The notes beneath the pieces are model-generated. The model was not told the origin of the DNA, did no database searches, and worked only from the letters and a program-made list of their open reading frames with translations. The position numbers and the translations under genes are program-made. From Micropterus salmoides (lineage: Eukaryota > Chordata > Actinopteri > Centrarchiformes > Centrarchidae): DNA of 64,000 bases. Location: NCBI RefSeq assembly GCF_014851395.1, contig NW_024044459.1, positions 19,912,664 to 19,976,663 on the forward strand. Reading direction: 5' to 3'. This document shows, in pieces, positions 12,214 through 23,900 of this stretch (the stretch's first letter is position 1; every line of letters starts with the position of its first letter).

Positions 12214-13137
12214 TAGGGCTGTACATATCGATTATTTTTCAAGTCGATTAATCTAACGACTAATTTTGTTTATTCTAAAAAAGGAAAGTTGTCTATTACT
12301 CGATTAACATACCAATTTATTCAAAATAAATATCAAAAACATGTCTAATCAATAAATCTATATTTTATTCAATCATTCTGATGAAGCACATTAGAATAAT
12401 GACAATAGTAGCAAATCTTAAATGAATCAAATTTCCACGTCACTGCTGTGTTGTGATAATAACAATAACAGACATTAATTAGGCTGCTTTACTTAAAACT
12501 TTAAATGTTTGTGACATGGATTCATTTCAATATTTAGTAATGCAGTATGATAATCAAATGTACTTCTGCATCAGTGAACACCTGAAAGGACTCTCAGACT
12601 GTCCAGACCGTCACAGATCGTCTGTAATTAGATTCAGCTGTTTTCTTGCTCATACGTGGCCGTTAAATAAACAGAAAATATGAAACAGCCGATCGTTACA
12701 TGACTCGCGGTGTAACGTTACGTTACCATGACAGCAGCGGGGCAGAAATTACTTTTAACTTGAAGGCAATAAACATTTTAGCGGACTACGTGTCCTCATG
12801 CTGATAATGTGCTGTACTTGTGTGGCGACAGAAAGTAAACACGATTTGCGGTTCTGCCGTCTGGACAAAGTGCTCCGGGATAGGCTACTTTCGCTTCACG
12901 TATTTGTGGACAGCAGTTGTGCTGCAGTGAAGCTGTTTCCAGTTCAGAGAGCTCAGGAGCAGCACGTTGTTGAGTGTCTGTCTGAAATACTCCAAAGTTT
13001 AGACGGTCGAAGGCGCGGTCTTGTAGCTGAAGTTTGTCCGGGATAATCCCACACCGGATGCAGCGACGAGTCGACGCACGTAATACACATTGACTTATTT
13101 ATGTAATCGATTACGTCGACGAATCGCCCCAGCCCTA
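12214..13137. mobile_element. Non-autonomous hAT DNA transposon, complete
   Basis: The 924-bp element begins TAGGGCTGTACATATCGATT and ends as the inverted TAGGGCTGGGGCGATTCGTC. The first eight bases of the inverted ends are identical, and ATCGATTA occurs inside both ends. Perfect GACATAAC duplications flank it. The interior has an AT-rich left half and a CpG-bearing right half (12640-13080), as might remain from an autonomous element's promoter and leader. No transposase (no RNase H-like catalytic core, BED zinc finger or dimerisation domain) is encoded; the only notable frame is 82 codons at 12798-13046 and shows no transposase motif. It would therefore depend on an enzyme supplied in trans. 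Confidence 0.92.
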
Positions 13138-13145
13138 GACATAAC
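13138..13145. repeat. Target-site duplication GACATAAC (right copy)
   Basis: Exact copy of the left 8-bp duplication. Its perfection suggests a fairly recent insertion. Confidence 0.95.
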
Positions 13146-13149
13146 ATTA

Positions 13150-15210
13150 CAACCATGCAATACAATAGGCTCTTTTCCAACTGTAAAGAGAGGCCATCTA
13201 TTGAGAAATTGAGAGGGACAATTTTTTGAAAATGTTTCAAGACAGTACTCTTCGTTTCATATTTTATTTTAATTAACTTGCCACTGCATATCTTCATCTT
13301 TAGCTCCTTCCCCAACAAATGTATTCCTACATTATTTTCTAGAGCTAGATATTTATATGGTTGTATTTTTTTTTTAAACTCAGATTGATATAGCTCCCAA
13401 CCGATTGTCTCTGAGCGCTCCTCAATTGAATAGAACACCGTTCCATGGAAGTTTTAATGTCTCAGGTGAAGGTGTTAACACAGCCCCAGGTGTAGTCTAT
13501 TTAACACCTCTCTGACCCTTAACAAAGCCTTACTAACTGCTGCCTAGCTCTGCCTTTTGTGTTCCATAACAAAGCCCTTTAGCTTCTAATAACACCACAG
13601 CACTGCCAGTGTCAAGAGAAACCTGAGATAAGGTCCACATCAGAGAGTTGGTGGGAACTGTTTAATCCGCTTCTCGAAACCAAACCAACACACAACAGGC
13701 AGGGATCATGTTTGGCAAAGTGGCCGGCTTTGATGAAGGGATCGGATGGTGTGAGTGGGAGGAATGGGGACGACGGAAAATAGAAAGGAGACTAAATGCC
13801 GGTAGTCTTTTACGGAGCTGTGAAAGAGAACATCTGGAGAATAATACAGGGAGTTGTACACAGTGTGCGCTAATGCTCGCTCAGGCACATACGCTAATAG
13901 TGTCACTGCAGTATAACATACAGTTCTTTTTATGATCTTTAAAAAAAAAAATCTATTCAGCATTTCCCCCTCTATTAACAACAAAAGTGAACTATTAGCT
14001 CTGTTTTAGTTATTAACATGCTGTATATGCAAATATACTGACCACACCTGGTCAAAAATAAATGAATAGTAGTCTATTAATTTTCACTGACAATGAAAAT
14101 GTATTTCTTCTTTGCTTTCTATTAATTTAAAACAAGGACACTTTAGTTGCAGTGCCGGACACGCCGTTATCATTTAAACGAAAGCTCTACATCCAAGCTA
14201 TATATTCGTTTTGTCAACATCACTTTTGCAATATATTAGAAAGTATCTTTCACCACAGTCGCTACAATGTGGCCATAAAGCTGTCGAGTGGAAACATTAG
14301 CAGCGATATGTCTCAGAAACTCATAAAACCAATTTACGAGTGCACTTAAGGCCCATACACCTACTGGAGCCATTCTATAAAGATGCAGACAGAGATTGCA
14401 CCAAACTCCCCCCAATTACCCACATTTAAAAGTAATAAATGTGGATCGATAAGTGATAGAGGGCCTGTTAATCTTGGACTTACCCAGTTATTTCCAATTG
14501 AGATTCTCCTTTTCAAACTACAATTGCAGCATTTACAAGCTTACCATTGATTTGTTTCATTGTTTTCTTCCTACAGGCTGAATGCTGCACTGAGGTGTTT
14601 TTGCAGTAGTCCACTGTAATAGATGTTTTTATCTTTTTTTGAAGTGTTTAAATTCTTAAGAGACTCGCCTTTATCTTATTAAAAGAGACACTGCAAGGAC
14701 CAGAATGTTTTTTATTGCAATTATTTTTATGTGTAAATAATTCATTTTTAGATATCCCAAATGAGAAAAGAATTTTAATTAAAGGAAACTTCAATAATCA
14801 ACACTTATTAAGTAAACAACGTTGATGCTGTGGTGCCCCTGTGAAATACATGCATGGTCGTCTAGCAGTAGGACACGTGAATAGGCCAGTATGCTTAGTT
14901 GAGCTCATATGCTTATTTATTTACTGCTTGCCTCAGCGTGCCAGCACTGGAATGCTATTGGCACTTGCAGGTATGGATTAGACCCCTTTCTGTCTCACTG
15001 TGAAGTTAATTGAGGGAATCCTCCTCCCACAGTGGACTGGGACTGTCTCAGATCGGCATGCAGACTCAGCTTACAAAGCACTATAGTTTCACTTTTAATT
15101 TGAGTTGACGATTTCTGACTCCAGTCTGATGAGACTTCATTCGATAAATCATCTGTCTGTGACCTTTTACACGCTCCGTCTGAAACAAGCCCTCCACATC
15201 ACACTCCTAG
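13150..15210. other. Non-coding DNA, no gene assigned
   Basis: No gene recognised. A 161-codon reverse frame crosses the right edge of the hAT element and is therefore not a gene. 14090-14360 has several CpGs and a 65-codon frame of no known family and may be an old mobile fragment. 14700-14820 is AT-rich. Confidence 0.5.
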
Positions 15211-15214
15211 ACCC

Positions 15215-15360
15215 CCATCGCCATTAATGTAATGTCATTAATATGATATAATGGCTTATTATGGTGTCACTAATTAGACTGTACAGCAGTTAGATGTGTT
15301 ATTATCCTATTCTCCCATTAATTGCTCCACTAATGATTTGCTTTTGCATATTTACATGTA
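15215..15360. promoter_or_regulatory. Candidate enhancer, homeodomain-site cluster
   Basis: Within about 145 bases there are repeated ATTA/TAAT cores: CCATTAATG near 15221, CATTAAT near 15236, CTAATTAG near 15270, CCATTAATTG near 15316 and CTAATG near 15330. An octamer-like TTTTGCATATTT follows near 15342. It is unique sequence with no simple repeats. Known vertebrate conserved non-coding enhancers often look like this, but TAAT words are also common by chance in AT-rich DNA. Confidence 0.3.
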
Positions 15361-15369
15361 ACTGTATGG

Positions 15370-16925
15370 CTATTCTGTATGTCTTTATACATACACCAGC
15401 AATGCAATACAAATGTATGTCTCCCCTTGCAATACTGTGATGAACCCTCACAACTTTCTAGACCTAATTAGTGTATTATCAAGAAAAAGTCTCATCAAGA
15501 AAAAGTCTCATCAGGAAATGCCACAGCTAATGCCCACGGATGGCATTTAGTTTAAATACCCACATGGCTGATGGAGGATGAGCTACTGTGTTTTGGATAC
15601 ATTTGTCTGAACATGTGTTATTTATGAACTTTTTTTTTTTTTTTTTACATAAACAGCCAATTAATTAAATGTCACAGAAAAGCTCAGATTAGCCATATGT
15701 TTATTTGCTCACAGGGCATATTTGTGATGTATGAGAGTTTGAGAAAAGGCAACTGATTTATGATTGCTGTGGTATCATTTGCTTGTCATGGGTTATCATA
15801 TGGATTTATGTATAGACTCTTCCATTATTAGAATATGACTTGTTTATATCTCAGAGGTAATTTCATTTCTCGTGTTCATGCCCTTGAAGTCCATAGAGAA
15901 AACATTACTTTTGTACATGCTGATCTCCCAACAGAGTTGTATGTTATTGTGTCTGTTGTGCAAATGTTTTTACTTCCACATATCTGGACACAGAATAATT
16001 CCTCTCCTTCTGGCTTTGCTTTCTCTGTGTCTCTGCTGGTCTTTTAATTGTGAATTTTTCCAGTGTTTTACAGCCTAGTAATGATTTTATAGCAGGCTGT
16101 TTTATACCGGTGTCCAAACCTGCAGCCTGGGGAAGATTTAGTGTGTTGCTGCTGTTGGGTAGTGAGCTCTAATTGGAAGGTCAGGGGGACGTGTTTCAGA
16201 GTAGCAGGAGATCACCCGCATACTGCAGATTTAAAGGTTATCCAAACCCACCCGCAGACATAAAGTATATAATTTTTCTGTTATTATATTAGCCATCTGG
16301 ATAGAGAATATTACATGATGAACTCATTTTAAAAATTGAATTTAGAAATTGGGCTGAAACATATTTTAAAGCATAATTTCAATAACACCATGTAAAATAA
16401 TTTGACCTTTGCTCATTTCATTCCACGATTAGTATTTACATCACACTATCTATACTGTATCATCATACTCAAAGGTTATTTTATTTTGATATATGCATAC
16501 TGTGCCATTTTGAAAATAAGTGAAATAGTCCTCTTGCTTTGACACCAGGGAGATATTTTTCCCCATCCAGTCATGGTGTCTCTCTTAAGAACAGCTGCCT
16601 CTGGTCCTGCATGGCATGCCAGAAGTTAACCACACTGAAGGCTGAGATGTCTGTGTGCTTGACTCTGTGTGTGTCTGAGGGGCTCCGTTTCTGCATTTCG
16701 TGCCACATTTCGTGTCTATCGCCAGCCCTTCTCTCACGCTTGCCTGGTCCTGTGTCGTTGATGGGGTTTGGGTGGAGGGTGGAGTGAGGAGGGTGTGAGG
16801 AGGAGGAGGGTGGCGGCTGGTAGATAAGTGGTCGATGTCTGGCTTACGCTGTCAATGTAGTCTGGGTCACGTGGTGGGCCCACATAAAGATCTCCCTGGT
16901 TGATTCTCGGCACGCAATGTTTTGA
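15370..16925. other. Non-coding DNA with small tandem duplication
   Basis: No gene recognised. A 16-bp unit (AAGAAAAAGTCTCATC) is duplicated in tandem near 15481-15514. A 17-T run lies at 15630-15646. 16230-16520 is AT-rich. 16765-16825 is GGTGGAGG-rich. Confidence 0.55.
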
Positions 16926-16929
16926 ACTC

Positions 16930-16965
16930 TCACACACACACACACACACCCACACACACACACAC
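16930..16965. repeat. (CA)n microsatellite, interrupted
   Basis: CA units interrupted by a CCCA in the middle, about 36 bases. Confidence 0.93.
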
Positions 16966-16974
16966 CCCTACATT

Positions 16975-19459
16975 CACAGACAAACACACACACTTTTTGT
17001 TGACAGAGAAAACCAGTATTTTACTGGCTTCCAACCTGGTTGAGGCGAGCATGTGTGAGCTGTGTTGTGCATTTTGTGCACCTGCCTGTATTCATGTCTA
17101 TTAGTGTGCGTTATTGTGTGTTTTCCACCTGTGTGCATCCAACTGTGGCACAGTGCCTTTCCACCCACCCTTGGTAGCAATACAGTTATTGACAACAGAA
17201 GGAAAGGTGAAGGTTCTGCAGACAAAGAGACAGAATGTGCTGACCAGAGCATCCAGCGACAAAAGGAGCTAGGAGTGTGGGCTGAGGCAAGGGTGCAGAG
17301 AAAGCAGATATACCTTAAACTGCCTGTCTCGAATGAACTGGCTTGGCGACCAACACTGCTCTATTTTATTTTTTCCTTTCCTTCTCTCTCTTTCTCTCTC
17401 CTTCCTGTTTCTTTTTCTCTCCTCTTTTTCAGAGGCCTGTCTGCCATTAAAGCAGGGAGAATTGATTTTCTCATCCTCCCCCTCCACCCCTTTCTTTTAT
17501 TTAATACCCCTCTGCCATCGTCTACCCCTCACAGCCCAAATCAATACAGTATCTGCATGTACACTGGAATAAAATACAAGCACACATTATAACAGTGTCA
17601 CAGTCAGGGTTGCCTATTCTTAAGCCAGCATCCTCTTGTTCTTCATCATTTTTACCTGTTTTTGTTGTCAACGTCTTCTAATATATCCACTATTTACACC
17701 CACTGTCTTGATAATTTTTATTTTTTTATTTTATTTTTACTCCGTTTACGTGCCTTCTTTCCTTCCTCGCTGCCTCCCTCTCGTCAAAGCAAAGATGTAA
17801 TGCAGAAAGGTGAAAAAGTTAAGAGATTGAGAATGCATTTACAGTGCCTCTCTTCTCCTCTCTGCCTCCTCCTCCTCGCTGGGATGGCTTGTAACGAGAG
17901 TCTGAATGCATGTATGTGGGTGTGTTGTGTTGTGCGTGTGTGTGTGCAAGTAATGAGAACCGTATCAGTTCTTATGGGGTCACAACAGAGCTGGACACTC
18001 ACCATTATAACCATATGTGGATATTGTGTCTGAGTGTATGTGCATTTCAGTGTGTGTGTAGGTTAAACTATCTATGCACAGCTGACTATCTGCAGTCCTC
18101 TACGCTTTAACCTTCTCTCTGTCCCCAGTCAGGCTACGTCCTAAGAGAAAACAAATGCAGGTGAGCAGATGTAGGCCCAAAAACACACAGAAAAGCAGTC
18201 AGGGAGAAGGACTGACGCGCAGTCGGAAACGCCACTTCTCCATCCCTGTCTCTCTTCCTCTCTGACTGCTACTTGACTGCTTGACTATATTCAGTGATTC
18301 TGTGGAGCAGCATTGAGAGCTGCCAGGCTCAGTGTGGAGCTCCCGTGCTGGGCTTGCTGTTTCCTCGACCTCTCCTCTTTTATGACAAATGACCTGTGTC
18401 TCTAGATCAGACACTGGGAGCTGCCGTGGGGGTGGGGTGAGGTAGGGTTTAATAGTGTAAAGTGCCCGGTTATATGGACTGAATTTAAAAAAGGTACTAG
18501 TGGAAGAAGAAAAAAAAAAAAACGAGATGCAGTGAGATAGAATGACCCATATCTATGAGAAATGGACCCTTTGAAGTGACAAGGACCTCATTCACCTTTC
18601 TGTTCATTGAGTCACCTTTACTTTGTATTACAAAATGCAATGTGTGTATTTTGACCATGAATTACGTTGGTAAAACATCAGCTGTAATGTCAGTTGAACT
18701 GACATTCAGTTAAGCAAATATTTATCAAGCAACACCACCATAGATACACCCATATCAGTGTACAGTAAACACAATTAAATAGACACACCTATTGAACACA
18801 ATGACGCTCATAACAGCACGTGCTTAGGGAACATTACCAGCAGCTTTAATGTACTGTGGCAATTTCTACAGAGTCCTTTGGATACTCATGAATACAGTAG
18901 TTTCCCGTTAGACATTCAGCTCAAGGGGAAAAAAACCCCTACAAAATTGACAGGGTGGTATTGCTGAGTAAATTAGGCCTATTAGAATAGCTGCTGATTG
19001 GAGGCACTATTATTTCTGTGTATTACGGAGTAAATGGCCTCTGATTCACTGCTTGTCACAGGACGGGGCAGCCCAAGGGGGGCCGGTGTGACTAACAGTT
19101 CCTCTTTGTTCACACCAAGGTTTTCATCAGGCCTTCAAGACCTCCATTTTTTAAGCAGAATCCCTAATTCATCCCACATGGTTCTTTCTCACTGCGTTCT
19201 CCCCCTCTCCATTCTTTTTCCCATTCATGCACCCACATATCCCAGATTATACCTGCACACACCCCCAGCCCGAGCAGTCATGTACAAACACAGACAGAGA
19301 CACACATTTACATACCTTCACCCTCTGCTCCTGCTTGGCTGTACCTTCCCCAGTCAGTCATTCAGTCAATGTTGGATCTTGCTGATTCAGACAGCTGTCG
19401 CAGCAGCATCAGCACTCGGGGCTACGCCAGACAGACACCATGCAAACGTAGACATTATG

Positions 19460-19460
<1 letters not shown>
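16975..19460. other. Non-coding DNA with pyrimidine tracts
   Basis: No gene recognised. Pyrimidine-rich stretches occur near 17360-17440 and 17745-17785. A 176-codon frame at 17062-17592 runs through a Ser/Leu/Phe-rich pyrimidine tract and is treated as artefact. An A-rich run is present near 18510-18522. Short TG runs occur near 17925-17945. Confidence 0.55.

Positions 19461-19493
<33 letters not shown>
19461..19493. repeat. (TG)n microsatellite
   Basis: About 16 uninterrupted TG units. Confidence 0.96.
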
Positions 19494-19494
<1 letters not shown>

Positions 19495-19610
19495 GGGGAG
19501 GGATGTGTACATATGTGTCTGAGCATGCATCAGTGGTTTAGGTTAATTCACTTTATGCTGTATTCAAACAAAATGTGTACTGTAACTGCATTCTCTCTGT
19601 CATTTCACAA

Positions 19611-19770
19611 GGGCAGACGGGGTGGCCTTGCGGTTAGAGGGATGATGCTATAAATGAGAAGTCACATATTTGACAGCCAGTGTTTAGCGTTAAGTGCGCT
19701 TGATGTTGTACCCTCACCTGCTCATCCATTGTAATTTGGCCTGGATCAAAGTGTCAGCTAAAACACCCAA
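19611..19770 (+). mobile_element. Degenerate tRNA-derived SINE-like copy
   Basis: GGTGGCCTTGCGGTTAGAG near 19621-19639 resembles a tRNA-type A box region, and a decayed B-box-like TATTTGACAGCC lies about 40 bases later. The 3' part, TTTGGCCTGGATCAAAGTG followed by TCAGCTAAAA (19735-19762), matches the general form of the widespread fish SINE/L2 tail (TGGATAAAAGCGTCTGCTAAA). No clear target duplication was found, which with the decayed boxes suggests an old copy. Confidence 0.6.
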
Positions 19771-19878
19771 TTTTTGGAAATGACAGCCATTTGATGACAA
19801 AATGTTCTTTAGCGATTTGATTCAGATGAAAATTCACCTCTGGAATTAACTTAGTGGAAAAGTGAATTAACCTCAAAC

Positions 19879-19882
19879 TTAA
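19879..19882. repeat. TTAA target site (left)
   Basis: TTAA directly precedes AGGGTCAGTTCA, the left end of the MITE. A TTAA at 20346-20349 abuts the other end. Confidence 0.7.
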
Positions 19883-20345
19883 AGGGTCAGTTCAACCAAA
19901 TTACAAACAAAAACAAACATATTTTCTCACTTACCTCTAGCTGTATCCAGTCATGCAAGAAGTTTTCCCTTTAGTTGTTTTAAGTTATCTTTTTCTGAGA
20001 TTGCTGCCTTCATCCCAACATTTGGTTTGTGTTGCTCACAGCATTTAAAAATTACCATAAAGAAATTCAACAGCAACATCTCTTCCAAAAGCAGTGTCCC
20101 TGTTGCTCTGGATAATCCATAATTCTATTCATAGGCACTATTTCTCTGATAAAACGTAGTTCCAATGAAAACATTGTATTCTGTGGATTATCGAGAGTAC
20201 CCAGGACACGAATACTGAAAATAAATGTTGCTTTTTTCTAAGTACATGGAGAAATAAAACAAAAGCTACATGCATGGCTATATACCACTAGAGGTATATT
20301 AGAAAACTAGAATTTTTTTTTGGTATTTTGGGTGAACTAATCCTT
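19883..20345. mobile_element. TTAA-flanked MITE (piggyBac- or Kolobok-like)
   Basis: The left end AGGGTCAGTTCAACCAAATT and the inverted right end AAGGATTAGTTCACCCAAAA match in inverted orientation with a few mismatches, so the terminal repeats are about 22 bp. The element is about 463 bp with no coding capacity. TTAA on both sides is the target choice of piggyBac and Kolobok transposons; which superfamily cannot be decided from one copy. Internally GACAGCC-free unique sequence includes ATTCAACAGCAACATCTCTT and GCTCTGGATAATCC, as I recall from abundant percomorph repeats that share these ends. Confidence 0.8.
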
Positions 20346-20349
20346 TTAA
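20346..20349. repeat. TTAA target site (right)
   Basis: TTAA immediately after the right terminal repeat of the MITE. Confidence 0.7.
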
Positions 20350-20639
20350 TTGGCGTGTCTATACGATCATACTGTCCATTGATGCGTACAAAAATCGGTG
20401 TTCTTACATGTGAGTGCATCAGTCTTGTGTATGTTTGTGTGTGTTGTTCTTTTTAGAGGGCAAGTCCATTGGTGGTTGATGACTGTGTGAGCACCACTTG
20501 GGGGTCCTTAGCTCCCGCTGTGCCCTGAAGAGGGGGGTTACCCTCTGAAGATTAGACACCATCTGTTGGCTGGCACTTAACGAACGCATAGCCTTCTTAT
20601 GCACACACACAAACACATAAACAACCTGACACATCTGTT

Positions 20640-20965
20640 GCACTGTCCACCTTTTTTCTACATTATTTACCCCTTTTCTTTCTCTTAAACTCTTTCCACC
20701 TTCACCTTTGTGTTTTCCATTTTTTTGTTTCATCTTTCCTGACATTGTTTTTAGTCCTGTGCTTTCAGCTAACCTTGTTTTTCTCCCTCCCTGTAGCCGC
20801 CATTCGTTTCTGTCATCCCTCTCCATACTGTACTTTCTTTTGCCCTCCCTCTTCTTCCTCCTTCTCTTTACCCTTTTCATTCACTTCCCCATGCCTTCCC
20901 TCTCTATGTGTCATTTATCCTCAATGCTTTCCTTTCCTCCCTCGTTCCCTCCCTCCTGTTTGGTG
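20640..20965. repeat. Pyrimidine-rich low-complexity tract
   Basis: Over about 320 bases the plus strand is mainly C and T (TCCTCCCT, CTTTCCTTTCC). Long frames on both strands here are artefacts of composition. Confidence 0.7.
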
Positions 20966-20969
20966 GGAG

Positions 20970-23900
20970 TGTTTGGGTGTGAAAGAGATGCCCCCTCTCC
21001 TGCTGGGAGTAATCATCTATGAAAGAGGACACATTAATGTTACCACAGCTAACACTGTTTGCTCTGTGTATGTGTGAGTCGCTGTCTGAGTGGCCCATGA
21101 CGCCAACATGGCCCACTTTGTTTTTCTCTCAGGACCCCCCCCAACAAAATCCTCCCTCAAGGTCACAGTGACCAGACTCGTGCGTGTGTGTGCGTATGTG
21201 TAGATTTCGGTCTGTTGATCCCATGACTCTTGCCTTCTTGTACCTTTATGAAAAGGGCTCATTCTCTGCAGAGTCACAGACATATTTTTCAAATCCTTTT
21301 TTGAAATTGGCATATAATCCGCAGACCAATTTCACAGGAATTGACGCCGAACTTAAATAAATGTGTGCATACTTGTGTGTTAGAGTGTGCTTATGTCAGT
21401 GATGTGTGTGTACATTTCCTTGTCAGCGTTGTTTGTGTTTTGCCTGTGTGTGTTTTGTAGGTATATATGGTGGCATCTCTGTGTTTCATCCTTTCTCCTG
21501 GGGTTCGATGCTCTCTGGCTATTCTGAAGGTCAGAGATGACTCCGTGGGAGAGGGGTCAGTCATCACTGCCACCCCTGCATCTCCCTCTCTCTCCATCTT
21601 TCCTTTCATGTATTCTCATCTCTCTCTTGTGTGGCTCTTGGTATGTGGACTTTATTAAATTTTCCTCCGTGTGGGTGATGGAGAAGACAGGAGGGGATCA
21701 GGGGAGTCGTCCCCTCTTTGCTGCTTTCATCTGTCTCTCCTCTTTCATTCCCGCGAGGGGACACTGGTCGTAGGGTCCACACGGTGAAAAGGCAGCTCAG
21801 GTTCCTCTGCCCTCTTTGGGCACTGTGCTTCACAACAGCTCCCTGATTCCATCTGGAGGTCAGAGTGGAAAAAAAAAGAGATCTCTCTATCCTTTCACAG
21901 AGATCATGCTGCAATCTTTTTTAGGCCTTAAGCCTGACAGAAAGGTAAAAACATCTGCAGGTCTGCACAACTCGTCAATCTTCCTCAATCAATAGAAATT
22001 AAGAAATGTGCTTTGCAACAGCAAAATAAGATCCAGCCTGGAAATGCTTTGCAAATTCAGTTAGGTGGATCGTGAGCCCTTCTTTTAATGAAAGGGTCAC
22101 CAGATCTTGTGCACACACATTCTTAAACTCGGATAGGATAGACACAAGAGCACGCGAGCATGAGAACATGTGTGTGTGTGAGAGCGTGTGTGCACTTCCA
22201 TGAGAGTGCACTCTTGATTATGTATGTGTTTCAGGGCAGGTAGATTTATAGAGTAAATACAGCACTACAGCTGTTTATAAGCTTATAAAGGCATTTTATT
22301 TACTTTTTATCAACTGTGATAAAGCATTCTGTCCCTTGTGTTCAGAACATTAGGTTTCTGTTTTTGTGAGTGTAGTGTCCCCTGTGTGTATGTGTTTGTG
22401 GGGCACACTTGAGACTGAGAGAGCAAGAGAGTTGGGGGATTAAAAAGGGAAGGCAGTATAATTGAGAATGTATTTGAATATTATGCATATTAAACAGAAA
22501 TGGAAGCCTGTGACGCTCGATAAATTTGAATATGAAGATTCAATATGGTGAAAACTAGTTGCTTTGCAATGTTTTTAATGTTCAGTTTATTTACATTGTT
22601 GTAATGAATCCAAGTAAAAGAAATGTCTTTCATTCAGTTCTCCTGTAGCTGCTCAGTAGTGGATGATACTATGTTTTTTTTTACCCATACCGTTGTGAAT
22701 GATATTTTGGTCTGCCCTGGAGCTTTCCTGGCTCACACTGTCTCTGTTACAGCCAGAGAATCAAATGAGGTAATTGATTGCTTAAAATGATCCTTTTCTC
22801 CTGTTGTGCACTGCTTAATGCTGTTTGTGCACTAAAGCTAAAGCTTGTTTATTGGCAGAGATTATTTACCCATACCCCCCATAGGGACAATAGGTTGATA
22901 ATTAACTTTAGGCAAAATTCTAGGCTTGACATAAACAAGTAAAGAAGGTCTGCTATTTTACATGTCACTATGTACTGTGGTTGCTGGAAAAAAAATTCCT
23001 GCAGTTTTGATAAAACACAAATTCATAGTAGCAGGGAGTAGAGGCATTCACTTTGAACTTCTTTATCGTTTCATCCTGGGATGTTCCATTGCCCTCCTTC
23101 TAATCTGCGCAGCAATTCATTTGAAAGGAAAAGAAGATGGTTAGTCAAACACGCAGAGGGCAATTTTTCATGTGCAGTTTTGTCAACTGTTTTGTATAAT
23201 GTGTTCTTTATGCAACTTATTGCGAATAGGACCTGGCCATGTATTTGCTTAATGTGTTCGTGTAGAGGTCACAAGGTCGCAAGAACAAATATAATTTCAA
23301 GTAGTGTGGAGAAACTGTGTCAGAACATACATTGTGATTTCATTCAGAGGGCAATTTGTTCAAAAAGTCCCAAAAAGGGATTGTGATCGATAAATGATTG
23401 CTTTCCCTCTTGTTTTACACTAAACTCTGCAGCTAACAGAGCGGGATTAATAATTTGTGTTAACAAGAGAGATGCCAGCCTCCTCTCATCTATCCTCAAA
23501 TTGTGCCCCTCTCTGCTTTCACCCCTGTCATCCTGCTGATTATACCTGACAGTTCCCCCTTCTCATCATTGGAGATGACAAAGTGTTTCTCCTGTGCTCC
23601 CAGTCTCATCCCTCACCCACGGATGGCCCAGATCACAGTAGGAACAGATATGAGACCTGGGAGGAGATCCGTCATGACTCCCCTTTCTACCTGGAACTAA
23701 TTTTTCAACTCCTGGATAGGCGAGTGTGAGGCATCTCTTAGTGGTAAATGTGATTTATCCACTATGCTGTTGTGTGGTGGTGGCCAACGTGGCTATAGGA
23801 GCAGCCAGACTCACAATTAACACTGATTTATCTGCTAGCTCAACTGTTCGGCAGTGATGATAATGAAGACGCCTCTGGTTTAATCCGGGTGAAGTTTTTA

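Noticed and set aside
12953..13438. 161-codon minus-strand frame
   Set aside because: It crosses the right boundary of the hAT element and its target duplication, so it cannot be an ancestral gene.
17062..17592. 176-codon plus-strand frame
   Set aside because: Half of it is Ser/Leu/Phe/Pro translation of a pyrimidine tract; no recognisable family.
19611..19690. Functional tRNA gene
   Set aside because: A- and B-box-like words are decayed and no acceptor stem pairs; better explained as SINE-derived.
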